Source: Lacticaseibacillus sharpeae JCM 1186 = DSM 20505
GTDB lineage: Bacteria; Bacillota; Bacilli; Lactobacillales; Lactobacillaceae
DNA: 64,000 nucleotides
Direction of reading: 5' to 3'
NCBI RefSeq assembly: GCF_001436225.1
Contig: NZ_AYYO01000005.1
Span: 1 to 64,000, forward strand
Positions 27,608 through 37,627 of the stretch are shown here, piece after piece. The translations under genes were made by a program, and so were the position numbers. Within the stretch, counting starts at the first letter, position 1. Every line of letters begins with the position of its first letter. The notes below the pieces were generated by a model. It worked only from the letters and a program-made list of their open reading frames with translations, made no database searches and was not told where the DNA came from.

Positions 27608-28276
27608 CTAGTTAAACTGTTTTTGCCCGTTCGCATCGCGACTATAAATCAGGGCCAGGGTTCCAGTTTGCACCGCTATCCGAATCGGTGTGGCCAGGAC
27701 AAACTCGTTGGACGCCCAGCTAAACGGCACCGTGCTCGACCAGTTTGTCAGCGGGTATTTGGCCCCCTGAATCGTCAAGCCCGTTACCGGCGTCAAGCAC
27801 ACGACGCCAAAGTACCGGTACCCAGCACGGGGCTGATAAACCGCCGTACCAGCCGTCAGGTACTCAATGCGGTTGTCGCAATCCAGCACTGTCAGCTTGG
27901 TGGTGGCCGCCGTCAAATCGGGCGTCAGCGGCAGATACAAGTTGGCCAGTGCGTGATCCAGCCGGCCGCCCGTGGCCCCGTACAAATGAATTGCGGTGAC
28001 TTCGGGCATGGCGAGGGCCTTGGCCAGGGCCAGTTGGGTATCCGTGTAGTCTTTTTCCGGCGCATACCGCACATGCGCGGGCACACTGTTTGCGACCTGT
28101 GCGTATTCTGCCTCGGTTAGTGAATCGTAGTCCCCAACCGAAAAGATCGGCGTAATTCCCGCCTGCAGCAAGCGCAAGGTTCCGCGATCAATGCCGGCCC
28201 AGGCTCCTGCCGCGTGCGGCCAAGAATCCGGGAGCGGCGCTGAGGGGCCCCCAGCCATCAAGTTCAATTGACTCAT
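27608..28276 (-). CDS. thiN: Thiamine pyrophosphokinase
   Basis: 222 residues that convert thiamine to thiamine diphosphate. GIDRGTLRLL, FSVGDYDSL and LYGATGGRLDHALAN are family motifs (active-site Asp residues and the GxxDH signature). The start overlaps the rpe stop by four bases (ATGA). Last gene of the gmk-to-thiN block. Confidence 0.93.
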   Translation of the reverse strand: MSQLNLMAGGPSAPLPDSWPHAAGAWAGIDRGTLRLLQAGITPIFSVGDYDSLTEAEYAQVANSVPAHVRYAPEKDYTDTQLALAKALAMPEVTAIHLYGATGGRLDHALANLYLPLTPDLTAATTKLTVLDCDNRIEYLTAGTAVYQPRAGYRYFGVVCLTPVTGLTIQGAKYPLTNWSSTVPFSWASNEFVLATPIRIAVQTGTLALIYSRDANGQKQFN

Positions 28277-28926
28277 CGAATCAGTTCTTTCAGGTGCTTG
28301 AGGTTGGCCGCGGCATCCCCGCCATCGTAAACAGCCGAGCCAGCGACGGCGATGTCCGCCCCATAGCGCGCAACTGCCTCAATCCGCTCCGCATTCACCC
28401 CGCCGTCGACTTCAATATCGAAGTTCAGGTTGGCGTTGCGGTCACGAATGGTCACAAGTTCATCAATCTTCGCCAGGTTCTCGGGAATGAAGTGCTGGCC
28501 GGAGAAGCCGGGATCAACGGTCATCACGAGCACCTGCTGAACAATCGGCAGCACCATGTCGATGGCGGATACCGGCGTCCCCGGGTTAATGACGACCCCG
28601 GACTTAGCACTGCTTTGGTTAATCAACGTGAGCGCACGGTGAATGTGCGGCGTGGACTCGACGTGCACCATAATCACATCGGCGCCCGCCTCAGCGAATG
28701 GTTCCACCCAGTTTTCGGGATTTTGGACCATCAGGTGTACTTCCAGTGGCATGTCGGTAACCTTGCGCAGAACCTCGACAATCTGGGGGCCAAAACTCAG
28801 GTTAGGGACGAATAGTCCGTCCATGACGTCAATGTGAATCCGACTGGCTCCGGCGTGGTCAACGACCCGCACGGCCTCGGCCAGGTTACCAAAATCAGCG
28901 CTTAGAATTGATGGTGCAATTTGCAT
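28273..28926 (-). CDS. rpe: Ribulose-phosphate 3-epimerase
   Basis: 217-residue TIM barrel of the pentose phosphate pathway. Start MQIAPSILSADFG, metal-binding HIDVMDG and HLMV, phosphate loop GGVNAE. The ATG at 28926 follows GGAGG; the longer reading from 28953 is rejected. Confidence 0.96.
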   Translation of the reverse strand: MQIAPSILSADFGNLAEAVRVVDHAGASRIHIDVMDGLFVPNLSFGPQIVEVLRKVTDMPLEVHLMVQNPENWVEPFAEAGADVIMVHVESTPHIHRALTLINQSSAKSGVVINPGTPVSAIDMVLPIVQQVLVMTVDPGFSGQHFIPENLAKIDELVTIRDRNANLNFDIEVDGGVNAERIEAVARYGADIAVAGSAVYDGGDAAANLKHLKELIR

Positions 28927-28966
28927 AATGTAAACCTCCATTCTCCGCGCCAATTCGGTTTGGAGT

Positions 28967-29863
28967 TTATCTTTTGTTGTATACCGGACGCTGGTTCTTC
29001 AGCTCCGCCCGGAATTGCAGGTAATTATCGTAACGACTAGGCATAATGTCGCCGGCATCTAGCGCCGCGCGCACCGCGCAGTGGGGCTCACTGATGTGCT
29101 CGCAGCCCCGGAACTTACAGCCGCCCGCCAGCGCCACGAACTCGGGGAACCGGGTGCGCAGATCATCCAGCGTGACGTCCAGCAGGCCCAGCGAGGAGAA
29201 CCCCGGCGTGTCGACAATTAAGCCATCGTACGCACGGTACAGCGACGTGGTCCGCGTCGTGTGCTTCCCGCGGCCCAGACTCTTGGAGATTTCACCGGTA
29301 GCCAGTTCCAGACCTGGCACCAGGTGGTTAATCAGCGTGGATTTGCCCGCCCCAGTTTGTCCGGTGAAGATAGTCAGGTTGTCCTTGAAGTCCTGGTGCA
29401 ACGCCTTAAGCATGTCCTTGGCGAAGGCTGCGCGCGGGGCGAACACCTGGTAGCCAATCGCCGCATATCCATCCAGAACCTGCTGCAACTGCGCGAATTC
29501 GGCGTCCGGCACCAAGTCCGTTTTTGTGATGTAAATCAGGGGCTCGATGTGCTTGCCTTCCAGATAAATCAGGAAGCGGTCCAGCAGGTTGGTACTGAAC
29601 GTGGGTTCAACCGCCGCCGTCACCAAAATCGCCTGGTCGATGTTCGCCACGGGCGGCCGCACAAGCGAATTCATCCGCGGCTTGATTTTGGTCAGATATC
29701 CCAGCTCGCCCTGATCATCGGCGGGCGTGAATTCTACCCAGTCGCCGACTAAAGGAGACTGCTTTTTTTGACGCATGTTCCCCGCAGCTCGCGTGCGAAT
29801 AACTTCTTCACCCACAGCCACGTCGTAGTACCCACTGATTTGTTTAACAATACGGCCTTCCAT
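28967..29863 (-). CDS. rsgA: Ribosome small subunit biogenesis GTPase RsgA
   Basis: 298 residues with the circularly permuted GTPase order: N-terminal OB fold, TKTDL, GQTGAGKST, DTPGF, then the zinc knuckle CKFRGCEHISEPHCAV. Checks late 30S maturation. Follows the Ser/Thr kinase gene after an intergenic hairpin. Confidence 0.97.
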   Translation of the reverse strand: MEGRIVKQISGYYDVAVGEEVIRTRAAGNMRQKKQSPLVGDWVEFTPADDQGELGYLTKIKPRMNSLVRPPVANIDQAILVTAAVEPTFSTNLLDRFLIYLEGKHIEPLIYITKTDLVPDAEFAQLQQVLDGYAAIGYQVFAPRAAFAKDMLKALHQDFKDNLTIFTGQTGAGKSTLINHLVPGLELATGEISKSLGRGKHTTRTTSLYRAYDGLIVDTPGFSSLGLLDVTLDDLRTRFPEFVALAGGCKFRGCEHISEPHCAVRAALDAGDIMPSRYDNYLQFRAELKNQRPVYNKR

Positions 29864-29890
29864 TCTTACCTCTTTCGTTGATTAGAATAT

Positions 29891-29924
29891 GACAGGGCGG
29901 CTCGAAGAATCGGGCCGCCCTGTC
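29891..29924. terminator. Hairpin between stkP and rsgA
   Basis: GACAGGGCGGC / GCCGCCCTGTC perfect stem in the 142-bp gap. No strong U-run follows on either strand, so it may be an attenuator or processing site rather than a full terminator. Confidence 0.5.
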
Positions 29925-30005
29925 GTATCCGTTAATTACCCATGTGCATAGTGTATGCCGCTTGGCAAAATCTTGCAAGCCCTTTCCAAAACGGCAGTCC
30001 TTGCG

Positions 30006-31724
30006 TTACTGATCAGAATCAGCTGATGACGAGCTTGCCACCGGTGCACTCGAGCTTTCCGCCTTGGACGATACACTCGAAGAAACACTTGAGGATGCCT
30101 TCGAGGATTCATCAGCAGGCTTGGGCGAGCTGCTCGAATCAGCGGTCTCACTGGACGTGCTCTCTTCAGCATGCGATGACTCTGGCTGCGCATCACTGTG
30201 GTTGCCATTGGTGGAGACACCTTCACCGTTATCCGTATCGCTCAATTTGGCGACCGTCAGGGTGATGGTCGTTTTCTTCGGGTTCACCTTGGTGCCGGGG
30301 TCAATGCTCTGGGACAGGATTTGGCCGCTGAAGCCATTCTTCATCCGCACGGTGCGTTTCTTCACCTTGAAGCCCTTGCCCTTGAGGTCCGCCGCAACGT
30401 CCGCGTAGACCTTGTCCGTGTAATCGCCCACGGTGTACTTCTTGAGACCGCTGCTAACGACCAGGTCAACCTTGGAATCCGTCTTCACGCTGAGCCCGGC
30501 AGTAGGCGTGGTGGCAATGACCTTGCCCTTCTTGTACTTGGACGAATGTTTCTTCGTGACGTCACCGACATTCAGCTTCTTGTCTTCCAGTGTCTGCGTG
30601 GCGGCCGTCTGGGTCATCCCCACGACATTCGGCACGTTCACGTCACCATTGGGCCAAATGATGGCCAGAACCACGCCGGCCGCAACCAGTACCGCGGCCA
30701 GAATCAGCATTGCCGTATAGCGTTTGCGCCAGCGCCGCTTCTTCGGCATTTGCGGTTTGCGCTTTTCTTCCTGCTCTTCTTCCGCATGCGGTGTAGTCAC
30801 GGGCTTAGCGTTGAACGCAGCATCGGTGACCGGCGTGATGACCTTAGTGGCATCCATGTCCACGTCCGCGTTGGGGCGAAATGGTGCTTCGCCGGCCCGC
30901 GACTCGTCGAGCGACGTCGCAAGGTCAGCGCTCATGGCACTGGCGCTAGTGTAGCGTTGCGCAGGCTCTTTAGCGGTTGCCTTCAAGACCACATTCTCCA
31001 ACGCCTGGGGAATCCGCGGGTCGAAGTCGCGTACTGACGGCACATCCTGCTGGAAGTGCTTCAGGGCAATCGAAACCGCCGATTCGCCTTCAAACGGCAC
31101 GGTGCCCGTAAGCATTTCGTACAGAATAATCCCGAGCGCGTAAATGTCGCTCTGGCGCGTTGGCATGCTGCCCCGGGCTTGCTCGGGCGACAAATAGTGC
31201 ACTGAACCCAGCAGTGAGTTCGTCTGCGTCATCGAGTTATCCGAGAGCGCCACGGCAATCCCGAAGTCGGTAATCTTCGCCGTACCGTTCTCATCGACCA
31301 GAATGTTCTGGGGCTTGAGGTCCCGGTGAATGATGTGGTGATCGTGCGCCGTTTGCACCGCGCTCAAAATTTGGGTCATGAGCGCAATGACGCGGGCGTA
31401 TGGAATCGGGAAGTTCAGGGCGATGTACTTCTTGAGGTCGGTGCCCTTCACGTATTCCATGACCAAGTACTGCTGGCCGTTGCTTTCACCGACATCATAA
31501 ATGTTCACGATGTTCGGGTGGGACAGCTCCAAAGTGGCCATTGCTTCACGGCGGAACCTGCGCAAGGTGTCCGGGTCATTTTGCAAATCAAGGCGCAGAA
31601 CTTTCACGGCTACATCACGGTCTAAGATGAGGTCGTGGGCCAAATAAACGTTGGCCATGCCCCCTTCACCGAGAGTCTGGGTGAGCTGATAGCGTTCATC
31701 CAATATTGAGCCTGGTTCAATCAT
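30006..31724 (-). CDS. stkP: PASTA-domain Ser/Thr protein kinase (StkP/PrkC)
   Basis: 572 residues. Kinase domain (about 1-270) with GEGGMANVYLAHD, HRDLKPQN near 133 and DFG. A juxtamembrane region rich in Lys/Glu, one transmembrane helix (about 338-357), extracellular PASTA repeats (two recognisable, starting NVPNVVGM), then a roughly 80-residue Ser-rich tail from about 493 to the end. Senses peptidoglycan fragments and controls cell division and wall synthesis. The start ATG overlaps the prpC stop by eight bases; the GTG at 31733 is less likely. Confidence 0.95.
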   Translation of the reverse strand: MIEPGSILDERYQLTQTLGEGGMANVYLAHDLILDRDVAVKVLRLDLQNDPDTLRRFRREAMATLELSHPNIVNIYDVGESNGQQYLVMEYVKGTDLKKYIALNFPIPYARVIALMTQILSAVQTAHDHHIIHRDLKPQNILVDENGTAKITDFGIAVALSDNSMTQTNSLLGSVHYLSPEQARGSMPTRQSDIYALGIILYEMLTGTVPFEGESAVSIALKHFQQDVPSVRDFDPRIPQALENVVLKATAKEPAQRYTSASAMSADLATSLDESRAGEAPFRPNADVDMDATKVITPVTDAAFNAKPVTTPHAEEEQEEKRKPQMPKKRRWRKRYTAMLILAAVLVAAGVVLAIIWPNGDVNVPNVVGMTQTAATQTLEDKKLNVGDVTKKHSSKYKKGKVIATTPTAGLSVKTDSKVDLVVSSGLKKYTVGDYTDKVYADVAADLKGKGFKVKKRTVRMKNGFSGQILSQSIDPGTKVNPKKTTITLTVAKLSDTDNGEGVSTNGNHSDAQPESSHAEESTSSETADSSSSPKPADESSKASSSVSSSVSSKAESSSAPVASSSSADSDQ

Positions 31725-32466
31725 TGTCGACACCCTCCCCGTTCTCGTTGATTAGTAGTGCCGTGATGTTGTCTGGGGCCCCGGCATCATTAGCCCGCTT
31801 AATCAGCTCCTCCGCCTTGGCGCCCAGCCCCTGGTCGGAGGCTAAAACGCTGGCCAGCTGGTCATCTGGAACTGTCTTCGTGAGCCCATCTGAGCACAGC
31901 AGCAGCATGTCACCGTCCATCATGCCGTAGATGTTCACGTCGGCGTCCACGTCCGGTGCCACGCCCAGGGACCTGGTGATGACGTTCTTGCGGGGGAAGT
32001 TCTCGGCCTCTTCCGGCGTTAACTCGCCGCTGCGCACCAACTCGTTGACCAGGCTGTGGTCTTCGGTGATTTGGACTAAGTGGTTGTGGCGGTACAAATA
32101 TGCCCGCGAATCGCCAATGTTGGCCACCACGAAGCGATTCTCCAAGATGAGGACGGCCACAATGGTGGTGCCCATCCCCGTGAGGTCGGAGAACTGTTGC
32201 CCCCGTTCTAGGATCAAGTCATTTTCTTTTTGCAACTCGTAAATCAGCCACTTGGCGGCAATTGAAATATCCGTTGCGGCAGTCTTCTCGAACGCATAAC
32301 CGATATGGGAGACGGCCATTTCACTGGCAACATCGCCGCCCTGGTGACCGCCCATCCCGTCGGCGACAATCGCGAGGCTTGCCCCCACGCCGTTCTTGAA
32401 TAGGCCCACGTAATCCTGATTATCCGCCCGTTTTTGCCCGACATCGGTCCGATAGGCAAATTCCAT
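31717..32466 (-). CDS. prpC: PP2C-type Ser/Thr phosphatase
   Basis: 249 residues with DNQDYVGLF, VADGMGGHQGGD and NIGDSRAYLYR, the metal-binding motifs of PP2C. Removes phosphate from StkP and its targets. The gene pair is translationally coupled. Confidence 0.96.
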   Translation of the reverse strand: MEFAYRTDVGQKRADNQDYVGLFKNGVGASLAIVADGMGGHQGGDVASEMAVSHIGYAFEKTAATDISIAAKWLIYELQKENDLILERGQQFSDLTGMGTTIVAVLILENRFVVANIGDSRAYLYRHNHLVQITEDHSLVNELVRSGELTPEEAENFPRKNVITRSLGVAPDVDADVNIYGMMDGDMLLLCSDGLTKTVPDDQLASVLASDQGLGAKAEELIKRANDAGAPDNITALLINENGEGVDND

Positions 32467-32484
32467 AAGTTACCTCCACCCGCG

Positions 32485-33819
32485 TTACTTAACGCGCGTC
32501 ATGTTTGCAATGAAGAAACCATCCGTGCCGTAATCACTTGGCAGCAGTTGCAGGCCATTAGCCGCGTGGTTCTTCTGCAGGTGCTTTTCCGTAAAGACTG
32601 GTTCTTGCTGGTATTCGGGGTGGCGCGCCAAGAAAGCGGCCACGACCTGCTCGTTTTCTTCCCGGGCAACCGTGCACGTGCTGTAGGTCAAACGCCCGCC
32701 GACCTTCACGATGGGCGCGATGGCATCCAGCAGCGAACTTTGCACCTTCGTCAGGTTATCAATATCTGCCTGCGATTTTTCGTACTTCACTTCTGGCTTT
32801 CGGCGCATCAGCCCCAAACCTGAGCAGGGTGCGTCAACCAGCACGCGGTCAAATGCTGCAGCGCCAAATTCCGCTACCGCCTGCCGCGCATCGAGTGCCT
32901 GGGCGTGCACCCGGTCCTGCACCTGCATCCGCTCCGCATTCTGGTCAATCAGCTTCACCTTGTGTGGGTGCAAATCAAGGGCCACCACTTCGCCGCCCGC
33001 TTTAGCGTCTAGGTACTGCGCAATGTGCGTGGTCTTGCCGCCTGGCGCCGCGCAGGCATCCAGCACCCGGCCACCCGGCTGAATCTGCATACTTGGTGCG
33101 ACCAGCTGACTGCTTTCGTCCTGCATCGTGTAGTAACCCGCGCCAAACTCCGGCGTCAGGGCTAAGTGCCCGCTATCGGCCGTCATGCCGGCGGGCGAAA
33201 TCACGCTGGGTTCGAGCGTAAACTGTTCCTCCAGCCGGAACTTCAGGTCGTCCGCATTAGTAATATTCGTGTTCATCCGCAATGCGGCCCGCGGTGCGTG
33301 GTTGATGTCGTCCAGCACGGCCTGAGCATCCGCCAGCCCGTACTGATCGATTAGCTTTTGTACGAGCCAGTCTGGGGTGCTGGCAGCAATCGCCATGCGC
33401 TGCACATCGTCCTTGATGCTATCTAGTGCCGGCACACCTTCACGGTCAATCCGGCGCAAAATCGCGGTGACGAACTTGGCCACCCCAACGTGGCCCAGCT
33501 CCTTGGCGATTTCGGTGCTGTCATAGAAAATGGCGCGGTTCGGCACCTTGTCCAGGTAGACCATCTGGTAGACAGCGGTTCGCAGCAATACTGTGACCCA
33601 ATTGTCGAGTTTGCGTTTGCCGACAAACGGCTGCAGGTAAAAATCAAGCGTCATCTGGTGCTGAATGACCCCGTAAACAATGTTGGTCAAGAGGCCCGCA
33701 TCACGACTATCGAGCTTCGCCTTCTTGATGGTGGCATCCAGCGTCAAGTTCGAGTAACTACCCTTGCCGACGCGGGTCAGTACTTCAACCGCCAGTAACC
33801 GTTCGTTATTCTTGTCCAT
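32485..33819 (-). CDS. rsmB: 16S rRNA m5C967 methyltransferase RsmB
   Basis: 444 residues. N-terminal NusB-like helical domain, then the RNA m5C methyltransferase with SAM motif DACAAPGGKT, DAPCSGLG and the catalytic cysteine in YSTCTVAREENE. Start overlaps the fmt stop by one base. Confidence 0.96.
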   Translation of the reverse strand: MDKNNERLLAVEVLTRVGKGSYSNLTLDATIKKAKLDSRDAGLLTNIVYGVIQHQMTLDFYLQPFVGKRKLDNWVTVLLRTAVYQMVYLDKVPNRAIFYDSTEIAKELGHVGVAKFVTAILRRIDREGVPALDSIKDDVQRMAIAASTPDWLVQKLIDQYGLADAQAVLDDINHAPRAALRMNTNITNADDLKFRLEEQFTLEPSVISPAGMTADSGHLALTPEFGAGYYTMQDESSQLVAPSMQIQPGGRVLDACAAPGGKTTHIAQYLDAKAGGEVVALDLHPHKVKLIDQNAERMQVQDRVHAQALDARQAVAEFGAAAFDRVLVDAPCSGLGLMRRKPEVKYEKSQADIDNLTKVQSSLLDAIAPIVKVGGRLTYSTCTVAREENEQVVAAFLARHPEYQQEPVFTEKHLQKNHAANGLQLLPSDYGTDGFFIANMTRVK

Positions 33820-34772
33820 TAATCAATCACCTTATCACCGGCCGCAAACTTACGTCCGAAGCCGTTCATGTACGCCGTTACGTCCTGGATTGCCTTGCCC
33901 GCTGGTTGCAACTTGTCGACGGCCAGAACCGTCCCGTTGCCGGCTGCAAGCACGAATTCATGCTTGCCGGAGCGAACGAGCGTGCCGGGTGCCGCCGTGG
34001 TTGTTTCTGTAAGTGGGGTCACTGCCCAGATTTTCGTGCGCTGGCCGACAAGGTTCACCCAGCCGCCAACTGCCGGCCGCAAACCACGCACCCACTGGTC
34101 GATTTGCGTCGCCGTCAGCGTGAAGTCCAGGTGCTCCTGGTCCTTGCTGATTGTGGGCGAGAACGTGACCAGATCTTCAGGCTGCGGCGTGCGGGTTGCC
34201 GTGCCAGCAATCAAGTCTGGCAACGTCCGCAATAACAAGTCGCGGCCAACTGGCGCCAACCGGGCGAATGCGGTGCCGGTATCGTCATCCCGGGTCAGCG
34301 GAATGGCGGCTTGGCTGAACATATCGCCCGCGTCCATCTTCTTCACCATTTCGATAATCGTGACGCCGACCTCAGCATCCCCATTAATTACGGCGTACTG
34401 GATTGGTGCACCACCCCGATACTTCGGCAGCAGGCTGCCATGCACATTGACCGCCGCAATTTTAACCGACTTCAAGAACTTGGTGGGCAAAAATTGCCCG
34501 TAAGCTGCAGTCACGATGAAATCAGCGTGCAAGCCGATTGCTTCGTCCAGTTCGGGTGAGCCGGAAAGCTTCTCTGGCTGCAGAACGTGCAAGTTGTGGC
34601 GCAGGGCCGCTTGCTTAACCGGTGTCTGCTGCAGAACCTGTTTGCGGCCCACGCGGCGGTCTGGCTGCGTGATGACGAGCTGTACGTCATAGCCCGCGCC
34701 GACCAGCCCATCCAGGACGGTAACGGCGAAATCTGGGGTACCCATAAAAATAACTGAGGTCAAATGCTTCAC
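33819..34772 (-). CDS. fmt: Methionyl-tRNA formyltransferase
   Basis: 317 residues. Start VIFMGTPDFAVTVL, formyl-THF binding SLLPKYRGGAPI, catalytic Asn/His/Asp region, C-terminal tRNA-binding OB fold. Formylates initiator tRNA. Confidence 0.96.
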   Translation of the reverse strand: MKHLTSVIFMGTPDFAVTVLDGLVGAGYDVQLVITQPDRRVGRKQVLQQTPVKQAALRHNLHVLQPEKLSGSPELDEAIGLHADFIVTAAYGQFLPTKFLKSVKIAAVNVHGSLLPKYRGGAPIQYAVINGDAEVGVTIIEMVKKMDAGDMFSQAAIPLTRDDDTGTAFARLAPVGRDLLLRTLPDLIAGTATRTPQPEDLVTFSPTISKDQEHLDFTLTATQIDQWVRGLRPAVGGWVNLVGQRTKIWAVTPLTETTTAAPGTLVRSGKHEFVLAAGNGTVLAVDKLQPAGKAIQDVTAYMNGFGRKFAAGDKVID

Positions 34773-34842
34773 TCCTATTTTTTACATACGTTAATTACTT
34801 ATCATTATGCCAGCAAGTGCGCCGACATGGTACTGTATTTCA

Positions 34843-37134
34843 TTAAACAAACGATAAAGGCTCGCGGTCGAACGCAATCTGGAAGCCACTACGCGAGCTC
34901 GTCTGCGTTGTCTCGAGCATCTGTGCAAGGGTGGCGGTCAGGTGTGGCTCCCGCTTGTACTTCACCACAATCTGGTAATAATACCGGCGCTTGAGCCGGG
35001 CAATCGCCCCACGCGTAGGCCCGAGAATCACCGCCCCATCGCTGAGCTGGTCGCGGAGCATATCCGCTAAGCGAAATGCCGCCTTGGCCGCCTGATCTTC
35101 CACCTCATGACTAACCGTCAAACGGAAGGTGAAGAAGTATGGCGGGTAACCGCCCTCGTGCCGCATGTGCATTTCATACCCGAAGAAGCGCTCGTAATCC
35201 TGGCGCTGGGCGAGCTGAATCGCATAATGATCCGGATTGTACGTCTGAATGTATACTTCACCAGGCTTGTCCGCCCGGCCCGCCCGGCCACTAACCTGCG
35301 TTAACAGCTGGAACGTGCGCTCACTGGCCCGAAAGTCGGGCAGTCCGAGCGCCGTGTCCGCGTTGATGACCCCCACAAGGGTCACGTCGGGAAAATCCAG
35401 CCCCTTCGCAATCATCTGGGTGCCCAGCAGGATGTCGGCCTCGTGGTTGCCAAATTGTTTCAGCAGCCGGCTGTGCGCCCCCTTGCGCCGCGTCGTATCC
35501 ACGTCCATGCGCAAAATGCGGGCGTCAGGCAGCAACTTGGTCAGCGTCTGTTCAACCTTTTCGGTCCCCGTCCCGTAGTAGCGAATCTTGGGCGAGTGGC
35601 AACTTGGACACTCCCGCGGAATGGGTTCTTCGTGGCCGCAATAGTGGCACCGCAAATTGTGGGTATCCATGTGCAGTGTCAGTGAAATATCACAGTTGGG
35701 ACATTTGGCCACATAGCCGCATTCCCGGCACATCACAAACGACGAAAAACCGCGGCGGTTGAGCATCAGCACACTCTGTTCGTGCTTTTGCAGACGCGTC
35801 TTTAACGCGTCCAGCAGCTGCTGGGAAAAGTCGCCGGACTCGTTATCCAGTTCGCTTTGCCGCATATCGACCACGTGCACTGGTGGCAGTGGCTGAGCGT
35901 TCGCCCGTTTTGGCATCATCAGCTGGGTGTAGACGCCCTTTTCGGCCCGGGCGCGCGACTCCAAACTAGGCGTCGCTGAACCGAGCACCACCGGCGCGTG
36001 GTTGTAACGTGCGCGCCACAGCAAGACATCGCGGGCGTGGTAGCGCGGCGCATCCTCTTGCTTGTAAGTGGCTTCGTGTTCTTCATCCATGATGAGCACG
36101 CCAATGTTTTGGAGTGGTGCGAAGGCCGCACTGCGCGCACCGACCACCACGTGGGCTTCCCCGCGGGCAATCCGGCGCCATTCATCGTAGCGTTCGCCAT
36201 TCCCAAGGCCTGAGTGCAGCACCGCAACGTCACTACCGAAGCGGCCCTTTACGCTGCCCACCATCTGCGGTGTGAGGCCGATTTCCGGAACCAACATGAG
36301 CGCCGTTCGCCCCGCCGCACGCGCCTGCGCAATCAGCTGCAGGTAGACTTCCGTTTTTCCCGACCCGGTGACCCCTTCGAGGAGAAAAGTCTGCGCGGTC
36401 TTGCTGGTCACCGCCGCCGCAACCGCAGCGTAAGCGGTCTGCTGCTGGGCAGTCAGCGTCAGTGGCTGCGTGCGGTCGCGGTCATCCAGATCCGAATATG
36501 GCGTCCGGTAAATTTCGCGTTTTTCTGCGCGCAACCAGCCCAAAGTCACCGCCTTGTTAATGGTGGTGCGGTCGACATCGAGCTTTTTTTCCAGGTGGCT
36601 CACCTGGATTCCATCCGGTGCAATCTTGCCCGCAATCAATGCCTGGAGCAACGCTAACTGCCCCTTCGCATTCGGGCGCACCGTCGCGAGTGCAGCCTGA
36701 TACTGCGCCACCGTCAGCGCGGGCACGACGAATGCAAACACTTGGGCGCGGCCCTTGTCCACGACCACCTGCTGATGATTCTTGAGCAGCTTGGTTTCGG
36801 TGCGCAGTGCTCCTGGCAACATGGTCTGAATACAGGTAATCCAGAAGGCGTAACTGTCGTCGGCGAGCCACCGTGACAGTGCCAGCCGTTCCGCATCCAG
36901 CACCGGCTTCTTATCCAGTACTTCCTCAATGGGCTTAAGTTCACCATCAAAGTCAGCGGACTCGGGCAACTCGACCACCATGCCCATGACGCGGCGGCTG
37001 CCATTGCCGAAGTTCACCACCACGCGCACACCAGGAACAACTTGATCTGCCAGTGCGGCCGGAATCGCATAATCATATGGCTGGTTGGTTTGCTGTGTTG
37101 GTACATCGACAACCACTTTGGCAACTGCTGGCAT
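34843..37134 (-). CDS. priA: Primosomal protein N' (replication restart helicase PriA)
   Basis: 763 residues. N-terminal 3'-OH DNA binding domain, helicase with GVTGSGKTE near 251 and DEEH, and eight zinc cysteines in CRECGYVAKCPNC and CHYCGHEEPIPRECPSC (about 465-520). The ATG at 37134 has AAAGGAG eight bases before it; the longer reading is rejected. Confidence 0.96.
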   Translation of the reverse strand: MPAVAKVVVDVPTQQTNQPYDYAIPAALADQVVPGVRVVVNFGNGSRRVMGMVVELPESADFDGELKPIEEVLDKKPVLDAERLALSRWLADDSYAFWITCIQTMLPGALRTETKLLKNHQQVVVDKGRAQVFAFVVPALTVAQYQAALATVRPNAKGQLALLQALIAGKIAPDGIQVSHLEKKLDVDRTTINKAVTLGWLRAEKREIYRTPYSDLDDRDRTQPLTLTAQQQTAYAAVAAAVTSKTAQTFLLEGVTGSGKTEVYLQLIAQARAAGRTALMLVPEIGLTPQMVGSVKGRFGSDVAVLHSGLGNGERYDEWRRIARGEAHVVVGARSAAFAPLQNIGVLIMDEEHEATYKQEDAPRYHARDVLLWRARYNHAPVVLGSATPSLESRARAEKGVYTQLMMPKRANAQPLPPVHVVDMRQSELDNESGDFSQQLLDALKTRLQKHEQSVLMLNRRGFSSFVMCRECGYVAKCPNCDISLTLHMDTHNLRCHYCGHEEPIPRECPSCHSPKIRYYGTGTEKVEQTLTKLLPDARILRMDVDTTRRKGAHSRLLKQFGNHEADILLGTQMIAKGLDFPDVTLVGVINADTALGLPDFRASERTFQLLTQVSGRAGRADKPGEVYIQTYNPDHYAIQLAQRQDYERFFGYEMHMRHEGGYPPYFFTFRLTVSHEVEDQAAKAAFRLADMLRDQLSDGAVILGPTRGAIARLKRRYYYQIVVKYKREPHLTATLAQMLETTQTSSRSGFQIAFDREPLSFV

Positions 37135-37175
37135 GACATCCGCTCCTTTCAAATACTGAATACATTTTAACATAA

Positions 37176-37214
37176 GACAGGCCCACATCCGTATACTTCA
37201 GATGTGGGCCTGTC
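37176..37214. terminator. Terminator between rpoZ and priA
   Basis: GACAGGCCCACATC / GATGTGGGCCTGTC perfect stem. The U-run on the minus strand is weak (TTATGTTAAAAT), so it may only attenuate. Confidence 0.7.
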
Positions 37215-37267
37215 GTGGTTATTCAAAGTTACGGTTAAAGCAACGTGCGTGGTTGCAGACCGTTAAA

Positions 37268-37546
37268 CTACTTTTCCGCGTCGTCTTCGCGTGCGCGTTC
37301 AACGTCTTCTTCACGGTCAAGACGTTCAGCGTCACGTTCGAGCAGCTTGGATGCAGGGTCGATGATTACATCGCCGGCTGCAACTTCTTCAAGTGCCTGC
37401 CCAACCGTGCGGGGTGACTTGTATTCGCTCAGCGTGCGAATCCCGTCAGCCTCAAGCTGGTGTGCCCGCTTAGCCGCAAGCACGGCCAGTGAGTAACGTG
37501 ATGGGACATTTGCAAGCAGCTTATCAATAGATGGGTAAACAATCAT
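37268..37546 (-). CDS. rpoZ: RNA polymerase omega subunit
   Basis: 92 residues: [28 protein letters not shown] is the conserved omega core. The rest is a highly charged tail ([22 protein letters not shown]), longer than the roughly 70-residue Bacillus protein. Follows gmk. Confidence 0.93.
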   Translation of the reverse strand: MIVYPSIDKLLANVPSRYSLAVLAAKRAHQLEADGIRTLSEYKSPRTVGQALEEVAAGDVIIDPASKLLERDAERLDREEDVERAREDDAEK

Positions 37547-37627
37547 TTCGCATTCTCCTTTTTAGACGGACGTCGAAAAATCGGCGCTGGCCAATACTGA
37601 CCACATACATACTAATTATCTTCAGAC

